This document shows, in pieces, positions 39,631-52,661 of a stretch of DNA of 64,000 nt. Each line of letters begins with the position of its first letter. The stretch's first letter is position 1. A program made the position numbers and the translations under genes. The DNA lies in NCBI RefSeq assembly GCF_002995495.1, contig NZ_PVZV01000002.1, forward strand, positions 1,054,001 to 1,118,000, in the 5' to 3' direction. The stretch is from Actinocorallia populi (lineage in GTDB: Bacteria; Actinomycetota; Actinomycetes; Streptosporangiales; Streptosporangiaceae). A model generated the notes under the pieces. It had not been told where the DNA came from. It searched no databases and saw only the letters and a program-made list of their open reading frames with translations.

Positions 39631-40305
39631 CTACTCCCGCGCGATCGGACCGGCCAGGCCGTTCTCCCAGGCCCAGGCGGCGATGCCCACACGGTTGCGG
39701 GCCTTCAGCTTCGCCTGGACGTTCGCGACGTGGGTCTTGGCGGTGCCCGCCGAGATGAAGAGCCGCCCGCCGATCTCGGCGTTGGTGAGGCCCTCGGCGA
39801 CCAGGCGGGCGACCTCCCGCTCCCGGACGGTGAGGGATGCGGGGCCGGGAGACGCCGCCGGCGCGGGGACGAGGGCCTGGAGCAGGCGGACGGTGATCTG
39901 GGGGCTGATGAGGACGTCCCCGGCCATCGCCGCTCTGACGCCCTCGATCAGCAGCCCGGGGCCCGAGCGCTTGAGCAGGAACCCGCAGGCGCCGTCGCGC
40001 AGTGCCGTGCGCACGTAGTCGTCGTGGTCGAAGGTGGTGACGACGAGGACGCGCACCGGGTCGGGCACGTCGGGGCCGGCGAGGCGGCGGGTGAGTTCGA
40101 GTCCGTCCAGGCCCGGCATGCGGATGTCGGCGAGGACCACGTCCGGGCTCAGGGTGCGGGCGAGGCGGACGGCGGTGAGGCCGTCCGCGGCTTCGCCGAC
40201 CACGGTCATGTCCGGCTGGGAGCCGAGGATCAGGCGGAAGCCGCTGCGGACGTCGTCCTGGTCGTCGGCGATGAGGATGCGGGTCGGACCGGGGGCCTTC
40301 GTCAT
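39631..40305 (-). CDS. NarL/LuxR-type response regulator
   Basis: A 224-residue response regulator. The receiver domain has the acidic pair ADDQDD, the phosphoacceptor Asp60 in VVLADIRMPG and the conserved lysine in GFLLKRS. The output domain is a LuxR helix-turn-helix (LTVREREVARLVAEGLTNAEIGGRLFISAGTAKTHVANVQAKL). It overlaps the histidine kinase gene (ATGA at 40302-40305), forming one transcription unit with it. Confidence 0.93.
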   Translation of the reverse strand: MTKAPGPTRILIADDQDDVRSGFRLILGSQPDMTVVGEAADGLTAVRLARTLSPDVVLADIRMPGLDGLELTRRLAGPDVPDPVRVLVVTTFDHDDYVRTALRDGACGFLLKRSGPGLLIEGVRAAMAGDVLISPQITVRLLQALVPAPAASPGPASLTVREREVARLVAEGLTNAEIGGRLFISAGTAKTHVANVQAKLKARNRVGIAAWAWENGLAGPIARE

Positions 40306-41414
40306 GGTGTCTCCTCCAGGAGCGCGGCCGGCAGAACGGCGGTGAGCCGCCAGCCGCCGTCGCCGTACGGCCCCGCCGAGAGGGTTCCGCCGAGTGACCT
40401 GGCGTGCTCGGCCAGGGCGGGGAGGCCGAGGCCGCCCCGGGAGGCGCGGCGGCGGGGCGGGACGGGTCGGGTGCCGCGCTCGTTGGTGACCCGGATTTCC
40501 ACGGTGGTGGCCGTGGGGATGAGCGCGACGGTGGCGCGGGGGGCGTCGGGGGAGTGCCGCCGGATGTTGGTCAGCGCCTCGACGATGATGCGGTACGCGG
40601 CCGCGCCCGCTTCGCGGGAGAGCGCCTCCGCGGCCCGGGGAGGCATGTCCAGACGCACCTCGGTGGTTCCCGCGGAGGTGAAGTCCGCCACCAGGGACGG
40701 CAGCCGGGACAAGCCGGGGAGCGGCTCGGCGGCGTGGGCCTCCGGGCCGTGCAGCATCCGCACGGTCCGGTCCATCGAGGCCAGGGCGTTCAGGCCCGCC
40801 TTTTCGATGCGTTCCAGGGCGAGCATCGCCTGGGAGGGGTCGGTGGCGGCCACGAAGCGGGCCGCCTGGGCCTGGACGACGATCCCGCTGATGTCATGGG
40901 CGACGAAGTCGTGCAGGTCGCGCGACAGCTGCAGCCGCTGGGCGCTGCGGGCCTCGGCCACGGCATGGCGGCGACGGCGCTCCTGGCGGCGGGGGTAGGC
41001 GCCCGCGGCCACCGCGGCGGCCACGGGAAGCAGCCAGAAGGCGACGATGCCGATGCCTTCCAGGACGGACTCGCCCGTCACCAGCGGAAGGGGCCAGAGG
41101 ACCACCGCGAGGGCGGTCGTCGGGAGGGCCGGCCTGAGCGCGCGCAGCGGCGACCAGCGGGTGACCGCGGCCAGGAGGAGCAGGAGGACGAAGGCCTCCG
41201 CCAGCTTCCAGACGGCGTGGACACCGGCCGCCGGCAGGGTGAAGCTGGTGACCAGGGAGAGCACCGCGCAGACCGTGGCCGGGAGGGCGAGGCGGCCGAG
41301 CCGTTGACGGACCTCGGCACGGGGGCGGGCGACGGCCCACACCAGTGCGCCCGCGGCCGCGAGCGTCGGCAGAGCGCCGAGCGCGCCGACGGCCGGGCCG
41401 TTCGATTCCCACAT
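40302..41414 (-). CDS. Two-component sensor histidine kinase (HisKA_3)
   Basis: A 370-residue kinase. The N-terminal 150 residues contain about five hydrophobic segments and no large extracellular loop, so the signal is probably sensed in the membrane. The HisKA_3 phosphorylation site is QLSRDLHDFVAHDISGIVVQAQAA and the ATPase domain has the N-box VEALTNIRRHSPDA and the glycine box RGGLGLPALAEHARSLGG. The ATG at 41414 is chosen as the first in the membrane region. It is divergent from the secreted protein gene across 179 bp. Confidence 0.9.
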   Translation of the reverse strand: MWESNGPAVGALGALPTLAAAGALVWAVARPRAEVRQRLGRLALPATVCAVLSLVTSFTLPAAGVHAVWKLAEAFVLLLLLAAVTRWSPLRALRPALPTTALAVVLWPLPLVTGESVLEGIGIVAFWLLPVAAAVAAGAYPRRQERRRRHAVAEARSAQRLQLSRDLHDFVAHDISGIVVQAQAARFVAATDPSQAMLALERIEKAGLNALASMDRTVRMLHGPEAHAAEPLPGLSRLPSLVADFTSAGTTEVRLDMPPRAAEALSREAGAAAYRIIVEALTNIRRHSPDAPRATVALIPTATTVEIRVTNERGTRPVPPRRRASRGGLGLPALAEHARSLGGTLSAGPYGDGGWRLTAVLPAALLEETP

Positions 41415-41593
41415 GCCGATCAGCGTAAGGGCGGCGATCCGGCGGGGCTCTCCGCCGAACGGCAGAGGCGCGCCGGGCGGCGGCGCGAACTTTGTGCCGA
41501 TCGGCGGATGGGATCGCAGGGGGTGCCGGGACGAAGCTTGAACCGTTCCGCCGAACACGGCGAATGCCCCCTTCCCCCACACGGGAGTTCATC

Positions 41594-42229
41594 ATGCGCA
41601 ACATCACGATCGGTGCCACGGCCGTCGCCGTCCTCGCCGGGCTGGTCACCGCCGGACCGGCTCCGGCGACCCCGGCCGAGTCCGCGTCCACCTGGAAGAA
41701 ACCGGCGAAGACCGCGAGCGTCCACGGGCAGGCGCGCATCTCCTACATCGAGTCGGCCGACGACGACATCCGCTTCACCGTCCACGCCGAGCAGACGCCG
41801 TTCACCCGGCCGGTGCTCCCCGACGCCCCGGTGGGGCTCTCCACCGACGCCCGGGGCACGCTGGAGTTCTCCCACACTCCCCGGGGCGGTGAGGCGGGGT
41901 GGGCGGAGGCCGAGGTGGACTGCCTGGTGACCAGCGGGCGGACGGCGACCCTGACCGCGATCGTGACGAGGTCGAACATCGAGAAGGCCGGAGCCAGGCT
42001 GGGCATCAGCGTCCAGCAGGGCGGCAGGGGCGAGCCGGACCGGCTCGGCTTCTCCTGGGGCGTGGTGAACGTCGACCCCGGCCACGTCGACGAGAACGGC
42101 CACCCCGTGCGGCCGCAGGCCGGCACGTGCATGGCCCCCGCACCGTTCACGACGGTGGTCGAGGGCGGCTTCAAGGTGGTCCACGCCGAGATCACGAAGA
42201 CTCCCGAGGCGGCGACCCGCCGTGACTGA
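41594..42229 (+). CDS. Secreted hypothetical protein
   Basis: A 211-residue protein with a Sec signal peptide (MRNITIGATAVAVLAGLVTAGPAPATPAE, cleavage probably after an Ala in the 25-30 region). The mature part is beta-rich (ARISYIESADDDIRFTVHAEQTPF; GVVNVDPGHVDENGHPV) with two cysteines that could form a disulfide. No family named. It lies divergent from the two-component system and overlaps the following membrane protein gene by 8 bp. It may be the output of that kinase, inferred from position only. Confidence 0.7.
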   Translation: MRNITIGATAVAVLAGLVTAGPAPATPAESASTWKKPAKTASVHGQARISYIESADDDIRFTVHAEQTPFTRPVLPDAPVGLSTDARGTLEFSHTPRGGEAGWAEAEVDCLVTSGRTATLTAIVTRSNIEKAGARLGISVQQGGRGEPDRLGFSWGVVNVDPGHVDENGHPVRPQAGTCMAPAPFTTVVEGGFKVVHAEITKTPEAATRRD

Positions 42230-42767
42230 CCTCCTGACGCGAGAGGCTCCCGCGCCGGCCGCCCCGCAGGTCTCCCGTTCCGTCCGCCTGGCGGCGCACG
42301 CCGCCGCACTGACCCTGGTGCCGTCCGGACTGTGGCGTATCGCCGTCGCCCTGGGCTGGGACTCCGGATTCACCGATGAGGTCCTCGGCCCGGAGAACTT
42401 CCCCGGCGAAGGAACCCCCTACCTGATCGGACTCAGCCTGCTCGCCGAGGCGCTCGGGCTGCTCACCCTGGGCCTGGTCCACAGGTGGGGCGAGGAGGTC
42501 CCCCGGTGGGCACCGTTCCTGGGCGGCCGAAGGATTCCCGTACCGGCCGTGGTGATCCCCGCGTTCCTCGGCGCGGCCTTCGTCACCCTCATCACATTCA
42601 CCGGTGCCTTCAGCTGGAACGATGCGGACAACATGGGCGCGGCCGGTTCCCCCGACGGCATCCGCTACTGGCTGATGACCGCCTGCTACATGCCGCTGCT
42701 GGCCTGGGGCCCGCTGCTCGCGGTGGTCACGGCGGCCTACTACCGCCGTCGGCGCCGGGGCCGCTGA
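42222..42767 (+). CDS. Hypothetical four-helix membrane protein
   Basis: A 181-residue protein with four hydrophobic segments (AAHAAALTLVPSGLWRIAVALGW; PYLIGLSLLAEALGLLTLGLV; VPAVVIPAFLGAAFVTLITFTGAF; TACYMPLLAWGPLLAVVTAAYY) and a basic C-terminus. The GTG at 42222 overlaps the end of the secreted protein gene, so the two are translated together. Similar short membrane proteins occur in other actinomycetes; no function is known. Confidence 0.7.
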   Translation: MTDLLTREAPAPAAPQVSRSVRLAAHAAALTLVPSGLWRIAVALGWDSGFTDEVLGPENFPGEGTPYLIGLSLLAEALGLLTLGLVHRWGEEVPRWAPFLGGRRIPVPAVVIPAFLGAAFVTLITFTGAFSWNDADNMGAAGSPDGIRYWLMTACYMPLLAWGPLLAVVTAAYYRRRRRGR

Positions 42768-42950
42768 GCCCGTACGCCTCCGCCTCGCCCGCGTCACCGG
42801 CCACGGGCGGCGGAGGGCGGAGGTTCCCGGCACCTCGCGTTCCTCCGGACCGCCGGTGACCACGGGGCCCGGCGTGAGGACGCCCCTTCACGCCGGGCGG
42901 GCCCCGCCGCCGCCGGGGAGCGGTGGGGGCTATGGCAGTCTGATCCGGCT

Positions 42951-44366
42951 ATGGGGTCATTTGGGGCGGGTGGGCGGTCGGTGGTGCCGCTGCTGGCGTT
43001 CCTGGGGGTGATGGCGTACTCGCTGCCGATGGCCGTGATGACGCCGGCGTTGCCCGCTCTGCAGGCGGAGATGGGGACGAGCGCGGCGGGGGCCGCGTGG
43101 AGCGTCACGGGGATGGTGCTGAGCGCCTCGGTGGCCACGCCGGTCGCGGGACGGCTGGGCGACCTCCTGGGGGCGCGCAGGGTGCTGCTGTGGGTGCTGG
43201 CGGTCGGGATCGCGGGGCAGGTCGTGTCGGCGCTGGCGAACGGCCTGCCGGTGCTGCTGGCGGGGCGGGTGCTGGCGGGGGTCGGCAGCGGGGTGTTCCC
43301 GCTGGCCTACACGATCATCCGGAAGGGCCACCCGGCGGAGCGGGCGGCGTCGGCCATCGGGCTGATGTCGGCGATGCTCGGGCTCGGCGGGGTGGTGTCA
43401 TGGGTGATCGCGGGGCCGGTGATCGACCACCTCGGGTGGCGGTGGCTGGTCTGGGTGCCCGCGGTCATCCTGCTGCCTGGAACGTTCCTGGCGCGGCGGG
43501 CGCTGCCCCCGGTCCCGGGGGAGCCGGGGAAGGGCGTCGACTGGTGGGGGGCGCTGCTCTTCGGCGGCTGGCTCACCGCCGCCCTCACCGCCCTGACCCA
43601 GGGCTCCTCGTGGGGCTGGACGTCCGCTCCCGTGCTGGGCCTGCTGGCGGGCGCGGCCGCGGGCGCCGCGGTCTGGGCGTACGTCGAGGCCACGGTGCCC
43701 GACCCGCTGCTGGACCTGAGGCTGATGCGCCTGCGCGGCGTCTGGACGGCCAACCTCGGCTCGCTGCTGGCGGGCTTCTGCCTGATGGCGTCGGGCGTGC
43801 TCTTCCCCCTGCTGATCCAGATGCCGGAGAAGGACGGTTTCGGGTTCGGCGGCACCGCCACCGACACCGCGATGGTCGCGCTGCCCGCGAGCGTCGCGAT
43901 GACGCTCATGGGCCTGGTCAACGGCAGGCTCGACCGGCGGTTCGGCGCCCGCGCCGTCCTGGCGGCGGGCGCGGCGCTCACCGCGGCCGGCTACGGGGTC
44001 CTGGTCCTGTGGCACGCCGAGCTGTGGCAGCTCCTGCTCACCAACGTGCTGCGCGGCGCCGGCCTCGGCATGGCGTACGCGGCGGTGGCCACCCTCGTCG
44101 TGTCGGCCGTCCCGGTCTCCCAGACGGGCGTGGCGACCGGCGTCAACACCCTGCTGCGCACGGTAGGCGCGGGCCTGGGCACCCAGCTGACGGCGATCCT
44201 CGTGGCCGCCTACGCCCTCGCCCGGCCCGGTTTCGTGCTGGCCTTCGCCGTCTGCGGCGCCCTGGCGCTGGCCATCCTGGCCGTCGCGCTCCTGGCGCCC
44301 CGCCGCCCCGCGGTCCCGGACGAGCCGCGGGCGGAGCAGCCCGACGGCCCGCCCGCGGCCTTCTGA
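42951..44366 (+). CDS. MFS transporter, DHA2-like
   Basis: A 471-residue membrane protein with about 14 hydrophobic segments. Motif A is GRLGDLLGARRVLL, motif C-like LAGRVLAGVGSGVFPLAYTIIRKGHP, and helix 1 reads LLAFLGVMAYSLPMAVMTPALPALQAEMG. Helix 1 lacks the acidic residue present in the first MFS pump of this window, so its coupling or substrate may differ. Drug efflux is the default expectation. Third codon positions shift from mostly G in the first half to mostly C in the second. Confidence 0.88.
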   Translation: MGSFGAGGRSVVPLLAFLGVMAYSLPMAVMTPALPALQAEMGTSAAGAAWSVTGMVLSASVATPVAGRLGDLLGARRVLLWVLAVGIAGQVVSALANGLPVLLAGRVLAGVGSGVFPLAYTIIRKGHPAERAASAIGLMSAMLGLGGVVSWVIAGPVIDHLGWRWLVWVPAVILLPGTFLARRALPPVPGEPGKGVDWWGALLFGGWLTAALTALTQGSSWGWTSAPVLGLLAGAAAGAAVWAYVEATVPDPLLDLRLMRLRGVWTANLGSLLAGFCLMASGVLFPLLIQMPEKDGFGFGGTATDTAMVALPASVAMTLMGLVNGRLDRRFGARAVLAAGAALTAAGYGVLVLWHAELWQLLLTNVLRGAGLGMAYAAVATLVVSAVPVSQTGVATGVNTLLRTVGAGLGTQLTAILVAAYALARPGFVLAFAVCGALALAILAVALLAPRRPAVPDEPRAEQPDGPPAAF

Positions 44367-44384
44367 GCGGCGGCCCGCCGCGAA

Positions 44385-44426
44385 GCCGAAGGCCCGGCCC
44401 CCGCGGACGGGGACCGGGCCTTCGGC
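44385..44426. terminator. Bidirectional terminator between MFS and bldD
   Basis: A perfect 13-bp stem (GCCGAAGGCCCGG and its complement) is extended by an inner CCCG/CGGG pairing. It lies between two convergent genes, ending at 44366 and 44452, and would terminate both. Confidence 0.8.
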
Positions 44427-44451
44427 GAACCCGGGTGGAACCGGGAGCGGC

Positions 44452-44946
44452 TCAGAAGCTCTCGACGGCGCGGCGCGCCTCCGGGTCGAGCACGCCCCAG
44501 TTGATCAGTTCCTCGGTCAGCTCGGCCGGGGACTTGTCGTAGATCACTGCCAGCGACCTCAGGTCCTCCTGCCGGATCGACAGGACCTTCCCGTTGTAGT
44601 CGCCACGCTGGGACTGGATCGTCGCTGCGTACCGGGCGAGGGGACCGGCCTTGTCCTTCGGAAGCTGGGCGAGGCGCTCCAGATCGATGACGAGCTTCGG
44701 CGTCGGGCCCAGGGGGCTCGGCGCGGCGCCGCCGGGGAGCAACTCGTTGACGGGCACGCCGTAGAACTCGGCGAGCTCGTTCAGCTTCTGAACGGTGACG
44801 GCGCGGTCGCCCCGCTCGTACGAACCAACGACGACGGCCTTCCAGCGGCCGCGGGACTTCTCCTCCACGCCGTGCAGGGACAGGCCCTGCTGGGTGCGGA
44901 TGGCGCGAAGTCTCGCGCCCAGAGCCTTCGCGTATTCAGACGGCAT
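44452..44946 (-). CDS. bldD: Developmental master regulator BldD
   Basis: A 164-residue protein. The N-terminal XRE-type helix-turn-helix (ALGARLRAIRTQQGLSLHGVEEKSRGRWKAVVVGSYERGDRAVTV) matches BldD closely. The C-terminal domain has RGD at 114-116 and RQED at 125-128 with eight residues between, the RxD-X8-RxxD motif that binds tetrameric cyclic di-GMP. With the ligand, BldD dimerises and represses sporulation genes during vegetative growth. Its position divergent to pyrR is the actinomycete norm. Confidence 0.95.
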   Translation of the reverse strand: MPSEYAKALGARLRAIRTQQGLSLHGVEEKSRGRWKAVVVGSYERGDRAVTVQKLNELAEFYGVPVNELLPGGAAPSPLGPTPKLVIDLERLAQLPKDKAGPLARYAATIQSQRGDYNGKVLSIRQEDLRSLAVIYDKSPAELTEELINWGVLDPEARRAVESF

Positions 44947-45037
44947 CTTTGCGGCCCCCCAGGCTCATTTTCTCGACGGACGTTGTCACAGGGCGGACCG
45001 GGGTTCCGATGAGATCGGATGACCACCCTGAGTATGG

Positions 45038-45056
45038 TTACGGACAGTGACGGTAA
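45038..45056. promoter_or_regulatory. Candidate BldD-type dyad upstream of bldD
   Basis: TTACGGACAGTGACGGTAA is a 19-bp imperfect dyad (symmetric at TTAC-G-CA-TG-C-GTAA) 92 bp upstream of the bldD start. It contains an AGTGAC half-site like that of BldD boxes, and BldD is known to regulate its own gene in Streptomyces. Confidence 0.4.
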
Positions 45057-45266
45057 AACGGAGACGGCCAAAGGTCAAGCTGTTCGGAAAAATCAGGTCG
45101 AACCTGTCACCGCAGGCTGACCCTCCGCAGGGTGAACGGACCCGCCCCCAAGGGCGTTCCCGCCCGTCCCGGGGCCGGGTGTGAGCCCTCTCACCTGCTC
45201 TTATGAACCCGGCGGGTACGCGCGGAACCGGGTAAGGGGGCTGATACCGTAAAGAAGGCATCACGT

Positions 45267-45302
45267 CCTTTAAGGCCCGTCCCGTGAGGCGGGAAAGGAG
45301 GT
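45267..45302 (+). promoter_or_regulatory. PyrR-type leader hairpin sequestering the pyrR ribosome binding site
   Basis: CCTTT (45267-45271) pairs with AAAGG (45294-45298), and CCCG (45276-45279) with CGGG (45290-45293), leaving the loop TCCCGTGAGG. The right arm contains the Shine-Dalgarno AAAGGAGG. The loop and bulged double stem resemble PyrR-binding sites of actinobacteria, where UMP-bound PyrR blocks translation of the operon. Confidence 0.75.
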
Positions 45303-45310
45303 TGACGGCG

Positions 45311-45898
45311 GTGAGCGCTGCCCGAAATCAGGAGCAACCGCAGTACAAGGCGGTTCTGGAGGCCCCGGAGATCCGCCGGGCCCTGACCCGGATCGCGCAC
45401 GAGATCCTCGAACGCACCAAGGGCGGCTCGGACGTCGTCCTGCTGGGCGTGCAGACGCGGGGCGTGAACCTCGCCCGCATGCTGTGCCGCCGCCTCGAGG
45501 AGGTGGAGGGGCTGAAGATCCCCTGCGGATCGCTCGACGTGACGATGTACCGTGACGATCTGCGCATGAAGCCGGCCCGCGCGATCGGCCGCACCGAGCT
45601 CCCCGGCGACGGCATCGACGACAAGGTCGTGGTCCTCGTCGACGACGTGCTCTTCTCCGGCCGCACCATCCGCGCGGCCCTGGACGCCCTCAACGACCTC
45701 GGCAGGCCCCGCGCCGTCCAGCTCGCGGTCCTGGTCGACCGGGGCCACCGCGAGCTGCCGATCCGCGCCGACTACGTCGGCAAGAACCTCCCCACCTCGC
45801 TGAAGGAGACCGTCAAGGTCCTGCTCGGCGACGTGGACGGACGCGACGCGGTCCTGCTGGGCCCCAAGACGGACCCCAAGGGGGATGACGGCAAGTGA
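45311..45898 (+). CDS. pyrR: Bifunctional pyr operon regulator / uracil phosphoribosyltransferase PyrR
   Basis: A 195-residue PyrR. The PRPP-binding signature is [29 protein letters not shown] and [15 protein letters not shown] are further family motifs. With UMP bound it represses the operon by binding the leader RNA, and some PyrR proteins also make UMP from uracil. AGGAGG at 45296-45301 supports GTG 45311. It is the first gene of the pyrimidine operon and overlaps pyrB by four bases (GTGA). Confidence 0.95.
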   Translation: MSAARNQEQPQYKAVLEAPEIRRALTRIAHEILERTKGGSDVVLLGVQTRGVNLARMLCRRLEEVEGLKIPCGSLDVTMYRDDLRMKPARAIGRTELPGDGIDDKVVVLVDDVLFSGRTIRAALDALNDLGRPRAVQLAVLVDRGHRELPIRADYVGKNLPTSLKETVKVLLGDVDGRDAVLLGPKTDPKGDDGK

Positions 45899-46830
45899 AA
45901 CGCCACCTGATCTCCGCGGCCGACCTGTCCAGGGACGACGCGCTGCTGGTCCTCGACACCGCCGAGGAGCTGGCCCGCGTCTCCAGCCGCTCGGTCAAGA
46001 AGCTGCCGACGCTGCGCGGCCGGACCGTGGTCAACCTCTTCTTCGAGGACTCCACCCGCACCCGCATCTCCTTCGAGGCCGCCGCCAAGCGCCTGTCCGC
46101 GGACGTGATCAACTTCTCCGCCAAGGGCTCCAGCGTCTCCAAGGGCGAGTCCCTCAAGGACACCGCCCTGACCCTGGAGGCGATGGGCGCCGACGGCGTC
46201 GTCATCCGGCACGGCGCGTCCGGCGCGCCCTACCGGCTGGCCGACTGGGTCAACGGCAACGTGGTCAACGCCGGCGACGGCACCCACGAGCACCCCACCC
46301 AGGCCCTGCTGGACGCCTTCACCATGCGCCGCCACCTGGGCGACCTGGACGGGCGCAGGATCACCATCGTGGGCGACGTGCTGCACAGCCGGGTGGCGCG
46401 CTCCAACGTGCTGCTGCTGTCCACGCTGGGCGCCCAGGTCACCCTGGTGGCCCCGCCGACGCTGCTGCCGGTCTCGGTGGGCACCTGGCCCTGCGAGGTC
46501 TCCTACGACCTGGACGGCACCCTGCCCAAGAGCGACGCGGTCATGATGCTGCGCGTCCAGCGCGAGCGCATGAACGCCGCCTACTTCCCCACGGTCCGCG
46601 AGTACAGCCGCCGCTACGGCCTGTCGGCCGACCGGTACGCGCACCTGCCCGAACACGCCATCGTCATGCACCCCGGCCCGATGAACCGGGGTGTGGAGAT
46701 CGCCGCCGAGGTGGCCGACTCCACCCGGTCCACCATCGTCGAGCAGGTCGGCAACGGCGTCAGCGTGCGCATGGCCGTCCTGTACCTGCTGCTGGGCGGA
46801 TCAGAGCCCGCGATCGGGGCCGGCGAGTGA
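45895..46830 (+). CDS. pyrB: Aspartate carbamoyltransferase catalytic subunit
   Basis: A 311-residue enzyme joining carbamoyl phosphate and aspartate to carbamoyl aspartate. The carbamoyl phosphate loop is [19 protein letters not shown] and the second-substrate regions are visible as [24 protein letters not shown] and [12 protein letters not shown]. The GTG start overlaps the pyrR stop. No regulatory-subunit gene (pyrI) is present, as in other actinomycetes. Confidence 0.96.
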   Translation: MKRHLISAADLSRDDALLVLDTAEELARVSSRSVKKLPTLRGRTVVNLFFEDSTRTRISFEAAAKRLSADVINFSAKGSSVSKGESLKDTALTLEAMGADGVVIRHGASGAPYRLADWVNGNVVNAGDGTHEHPTQALLDAFTMRRHLGDLDGRRITIVGDVLHSRVARSNVLLLSTLGAQVTLVAPPTLLPVSVGTWPCEVSYDLDGTLPKSDAVMMLRVQRERMNAAYFPTVREYSRRYGLSADRYAHLPEHAIVMHPGPMNRGVEIAAEVADSTRSTIVEQVGNGVSVRMAVLYLLLGGSEPAIGAGE

Positions 46831-46856
46831 GCAGCGAGCGAGAAGCAGAGGACCCA

Positions 46857-48161
46857 GTGAGCACCTTTCTCATCAAGAACGCCCGGATCCTGGGCGGCGA
46901 GCCCCGCGACATCCTGGTGCGCGACGGCCGGATCGCCGAGGTCGGCACCGGCCTGGCGGCCGAGGGCGCGCAGACCGTGGAGGCCGCCGGGCTGATCGCC
47001 CTGCCGGGCCTGGTGGACCTGCACACCCACCTGCGCGAGCCGGGCCGCGAGGACAACGAGACGGTCCTCACCGGCACCCAGGCCGCCGCCAAGGGCGGGT
47101 TCACCGCGGTCCACGCCATGGCCAACACCGATCCCGTCGCCGACACCGCCGGCGTCGTCGAGCAGGTCTGGCGGCTGGGCCGCGAGCACGGCTACTGCGA
47201 CGTGCACCCGGTCGGCGCGGTCACCGAGGGCATCGCCGGCAAGAGGCTCGCCGAGCTCGGCGCGATGGCCGACTCCGCGGCGAACGTGCGGGTCTTCTCT
47301 GACGACGGCCACTGCGTCTCCGACGCGGTGATCATGCGCCGGGCGCTGGAGTACGTGAAGGCCTTCGACGGCGTCGTGGCCCAGCACGCCCAGGAGCCCC
47401 GCCTCACCGAGGGCGCCCAGATGAACGAGGGCGAGGTCTCCGACCGGCTCGGCCTGCGCGGCTGGCCCGCCGTGGCCGAGGAGGCGATCATCGCCCGCGA
47501 CTGCCTGCTCGCCGGGCATGTGGGGTCGCGCCTGCACGTCTGCCATGTCTCGACGGCCGGGTCGGTCGAGCTGATCCGCTGGGCCAAGGGCAAGGGCTGG
47601 AACGTCACGGCCGAGGTGACCCCGCACCACCTCTTCCTCACCGACGCCTGCTGCGAGCGCTCCCCGGCCGGGCGCTCCTACGACCCCCTCTACAAGGTCA
47701 ACCCGCCGCTGCGCACCCGGGCCGACGTGGACGCCGTCCGCGCGGGCCTGGCCGACGGCACCATCGACTGCGTCGCCACCGACCACGCCCCCCACGCCGT
47801 GGAGGACAAGGAGACCGAGTGGGCCGACGCCGCGATGGGCATGATCGGCCTGGAGACGGCGCTGCCGGTCGTGCAGGCCGCCATGGTCGACACCGGCCTG
47901 CTGGACTGGGCCCAGGTCGCCGACCGCATGTCCGCCCGGCCCGCGGAGATCGGGCGGCTCGAGGGCCAGGGCCGCCCGCTGGAGCCGGGGTCCCCGGCCA
48001 ACATCACCCTCTACGACCCCGAGTACCGGGCGCAGGTCGACGCGTCGTCCTTCGCCTCCAAGAGCCGGAACACCCCTTACGCCGGCCTAGAACTGCCAGG
48101 TCGGGTGGTCGCCACGTTCCTGCGGGGCCGCCCCACCGTGCTGGAAGGAAAACTCGTATGA
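46857..48161 (+). CDS. pyrC: Dihydroorotase
   Basis: A 434-residue amidohydrolase of the class I dihydroorotase type. Zinc ligands are in [10 protein letters not shown], followed by [29 protein letters not shown] and the catalytic aspartate in CVATDHAPH. It closes carbamoyl aspartate to dihydroorotate. The GTG at 46857 begins [14 protein letters not shown]; the frame is open upstream through the pyrB gene but that is not coding. It is 26 bp from pyrB and overlaps carA by four bases. Confidence 0.95.
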   Translation: MSTFLIKNARILGGEPRDILVRDGRIAEVGTGLAAEGAQTVEAAGLIALPGLVDLHTHLREPGREDNETVLTGTQAAAKGGFTAVHAMANTDPVADTAGVVEQVWRLGREHGYCDVHPVGAVTEGIAGKRLAELGAMADSAANVRVFSDDGHCVSDAVIMRRALEYVKAFDGVVAQHAQEPRLTEGAQMNEGEVSDRLGLRGWPAVAEEAIIARDCLLAGHVGSRLHVCHVSTAGSVELIRWAKGKGWNVTAEVTPHHLFLTDACCERSPAGRSYDPLYKVNPPLRTRADVDAVRAGLADGTIDCVATDHAPHAVEDKETEWADAAMGMIGLETALPVVQAAMVDTGLLDWAQVADRMSARPAEIGRLEGQGRPLEPGSPANITLYDPEYRAQVDASSFASKSRNTPYAGLELPGRVVATFLRGRPTVLEGKLV

Positions 48162-49287
48162 CCCAGGCCATACTCGTCCTGGAAGACGGCCGCGTGTTCC
48201 GCGGCGAGTCGTTCGGCGCGGAAGGCGAGACCTTCGGTGAGGTGGTCTTCAACACCGGGATGACCGGTTACCAGGAGACGCTCACCGACCCGTCCTACCA
48301 CCGCCAGATCGTCGCGATGACCGCGCCGCACATCGGCAACACCGGTGTCAACGACCTCGACCCCGAGTCCGGGCGCGTCCAGGTCGCCGGCTACGTGGTG
48401 CGCCAGCCCGCCCGGGTGGCCTCCAACTGGCGCGCGCAGCGCTCCCTGGACCAGGAGCTGAAGAACCACGGCGTGGTCGGCATCGCGATGCCCGGCACCC
48501 GCGCCCTGACCCGCCACCTGCGCGACCGCGGCGCGATGCGCGCCGGCATCTCCTCGGTGGAGGCCGACCCGCGCGCCCTGCTGTCGCGGGTGCTGGTCAG
48601 CCCCGGCATGGCCGGCTCGGACCTGGCCGCCGAGGTGGCGACCAAGGAGCCCTACACCGTCCCCGCCCGCGGCGAGACCCGCTTCCGGGTCGCCGCGGTC
48701 GACCTGGGCATCAAGGCGATGACGCCCTACCGGATGGCCGAGCGCGGCTGCGAGGTGACGGTCCTGCCCGCCACCGCGACCGCCGAGCAGATCCTGGCGC
48801 TGAACCCCGACGGGGTGTTCTTCTCCAACGGCCCCGGCGACCCCGCCACGGCCGACGGCCCCGTCGCGGCGATGCGCGGCGTCCTGGCGTCGGGCAAGCC
48901 GACCTTCGGCATCTGCTTCGGCAACCAGATCTTCGGCCGGGCCCTGGGCCTGGGCACCTACAAGCTGCGGTTCGGCCACCGCGGTGTGAACCAGCCGGTG
49001 CAGGACCGCCGCACCGGCCGCGTCGAGATCTCCGCGCACAACCACGGGTTCGCCGTGGAGGCGCCCCTGGACGGACCGTTCGAGACGCCCTTCGGGCGCG
49101 CAGAGGTCTCGCACGTCAACCTCAACGACGGCTGCGTCGAGGGCCTGCGGCTGCTGGACCGCCCGGCCTTCTCCGTCCAGTACCACCCCGAGGCCGCGGC
49201 CGGACCGCATGATTCGACCATGCTGTTCGACCAGTTCTGCGCCCTCATGCAGCACCACCGTTCGACCGACCCTGGGGAAGGTGCCTG

Positions 49288-49288
<1 letters not shown>
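48158..49288 (+). CDS. carA: Carbamoyl phosphate synthetase small (glutaminase) subunit
   Basis: A 376-residue class I glutamine amidotransferase subunit. The N-terminal domain ([40 protein letters not shown]) is followed by the triad-containing domain: nucleophile in [15 protein letters not shown] and histidine-glutamate in [12 protein letters not shown]. It supplies ammonia from glutamine to CarB. The ATG at 48158 overlaps the pyrC stop and its own stop overlaps carB. Confidence 0.96.
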
Positions 49289-52599
<3,311 letters not shown>

Positions 52600-52661
52600 G
52601 CAAGACGACAGAGAGGTAGGCCGCCATCTCCGCCGAGGGACCAGTCCAGTCACCCGGCACC

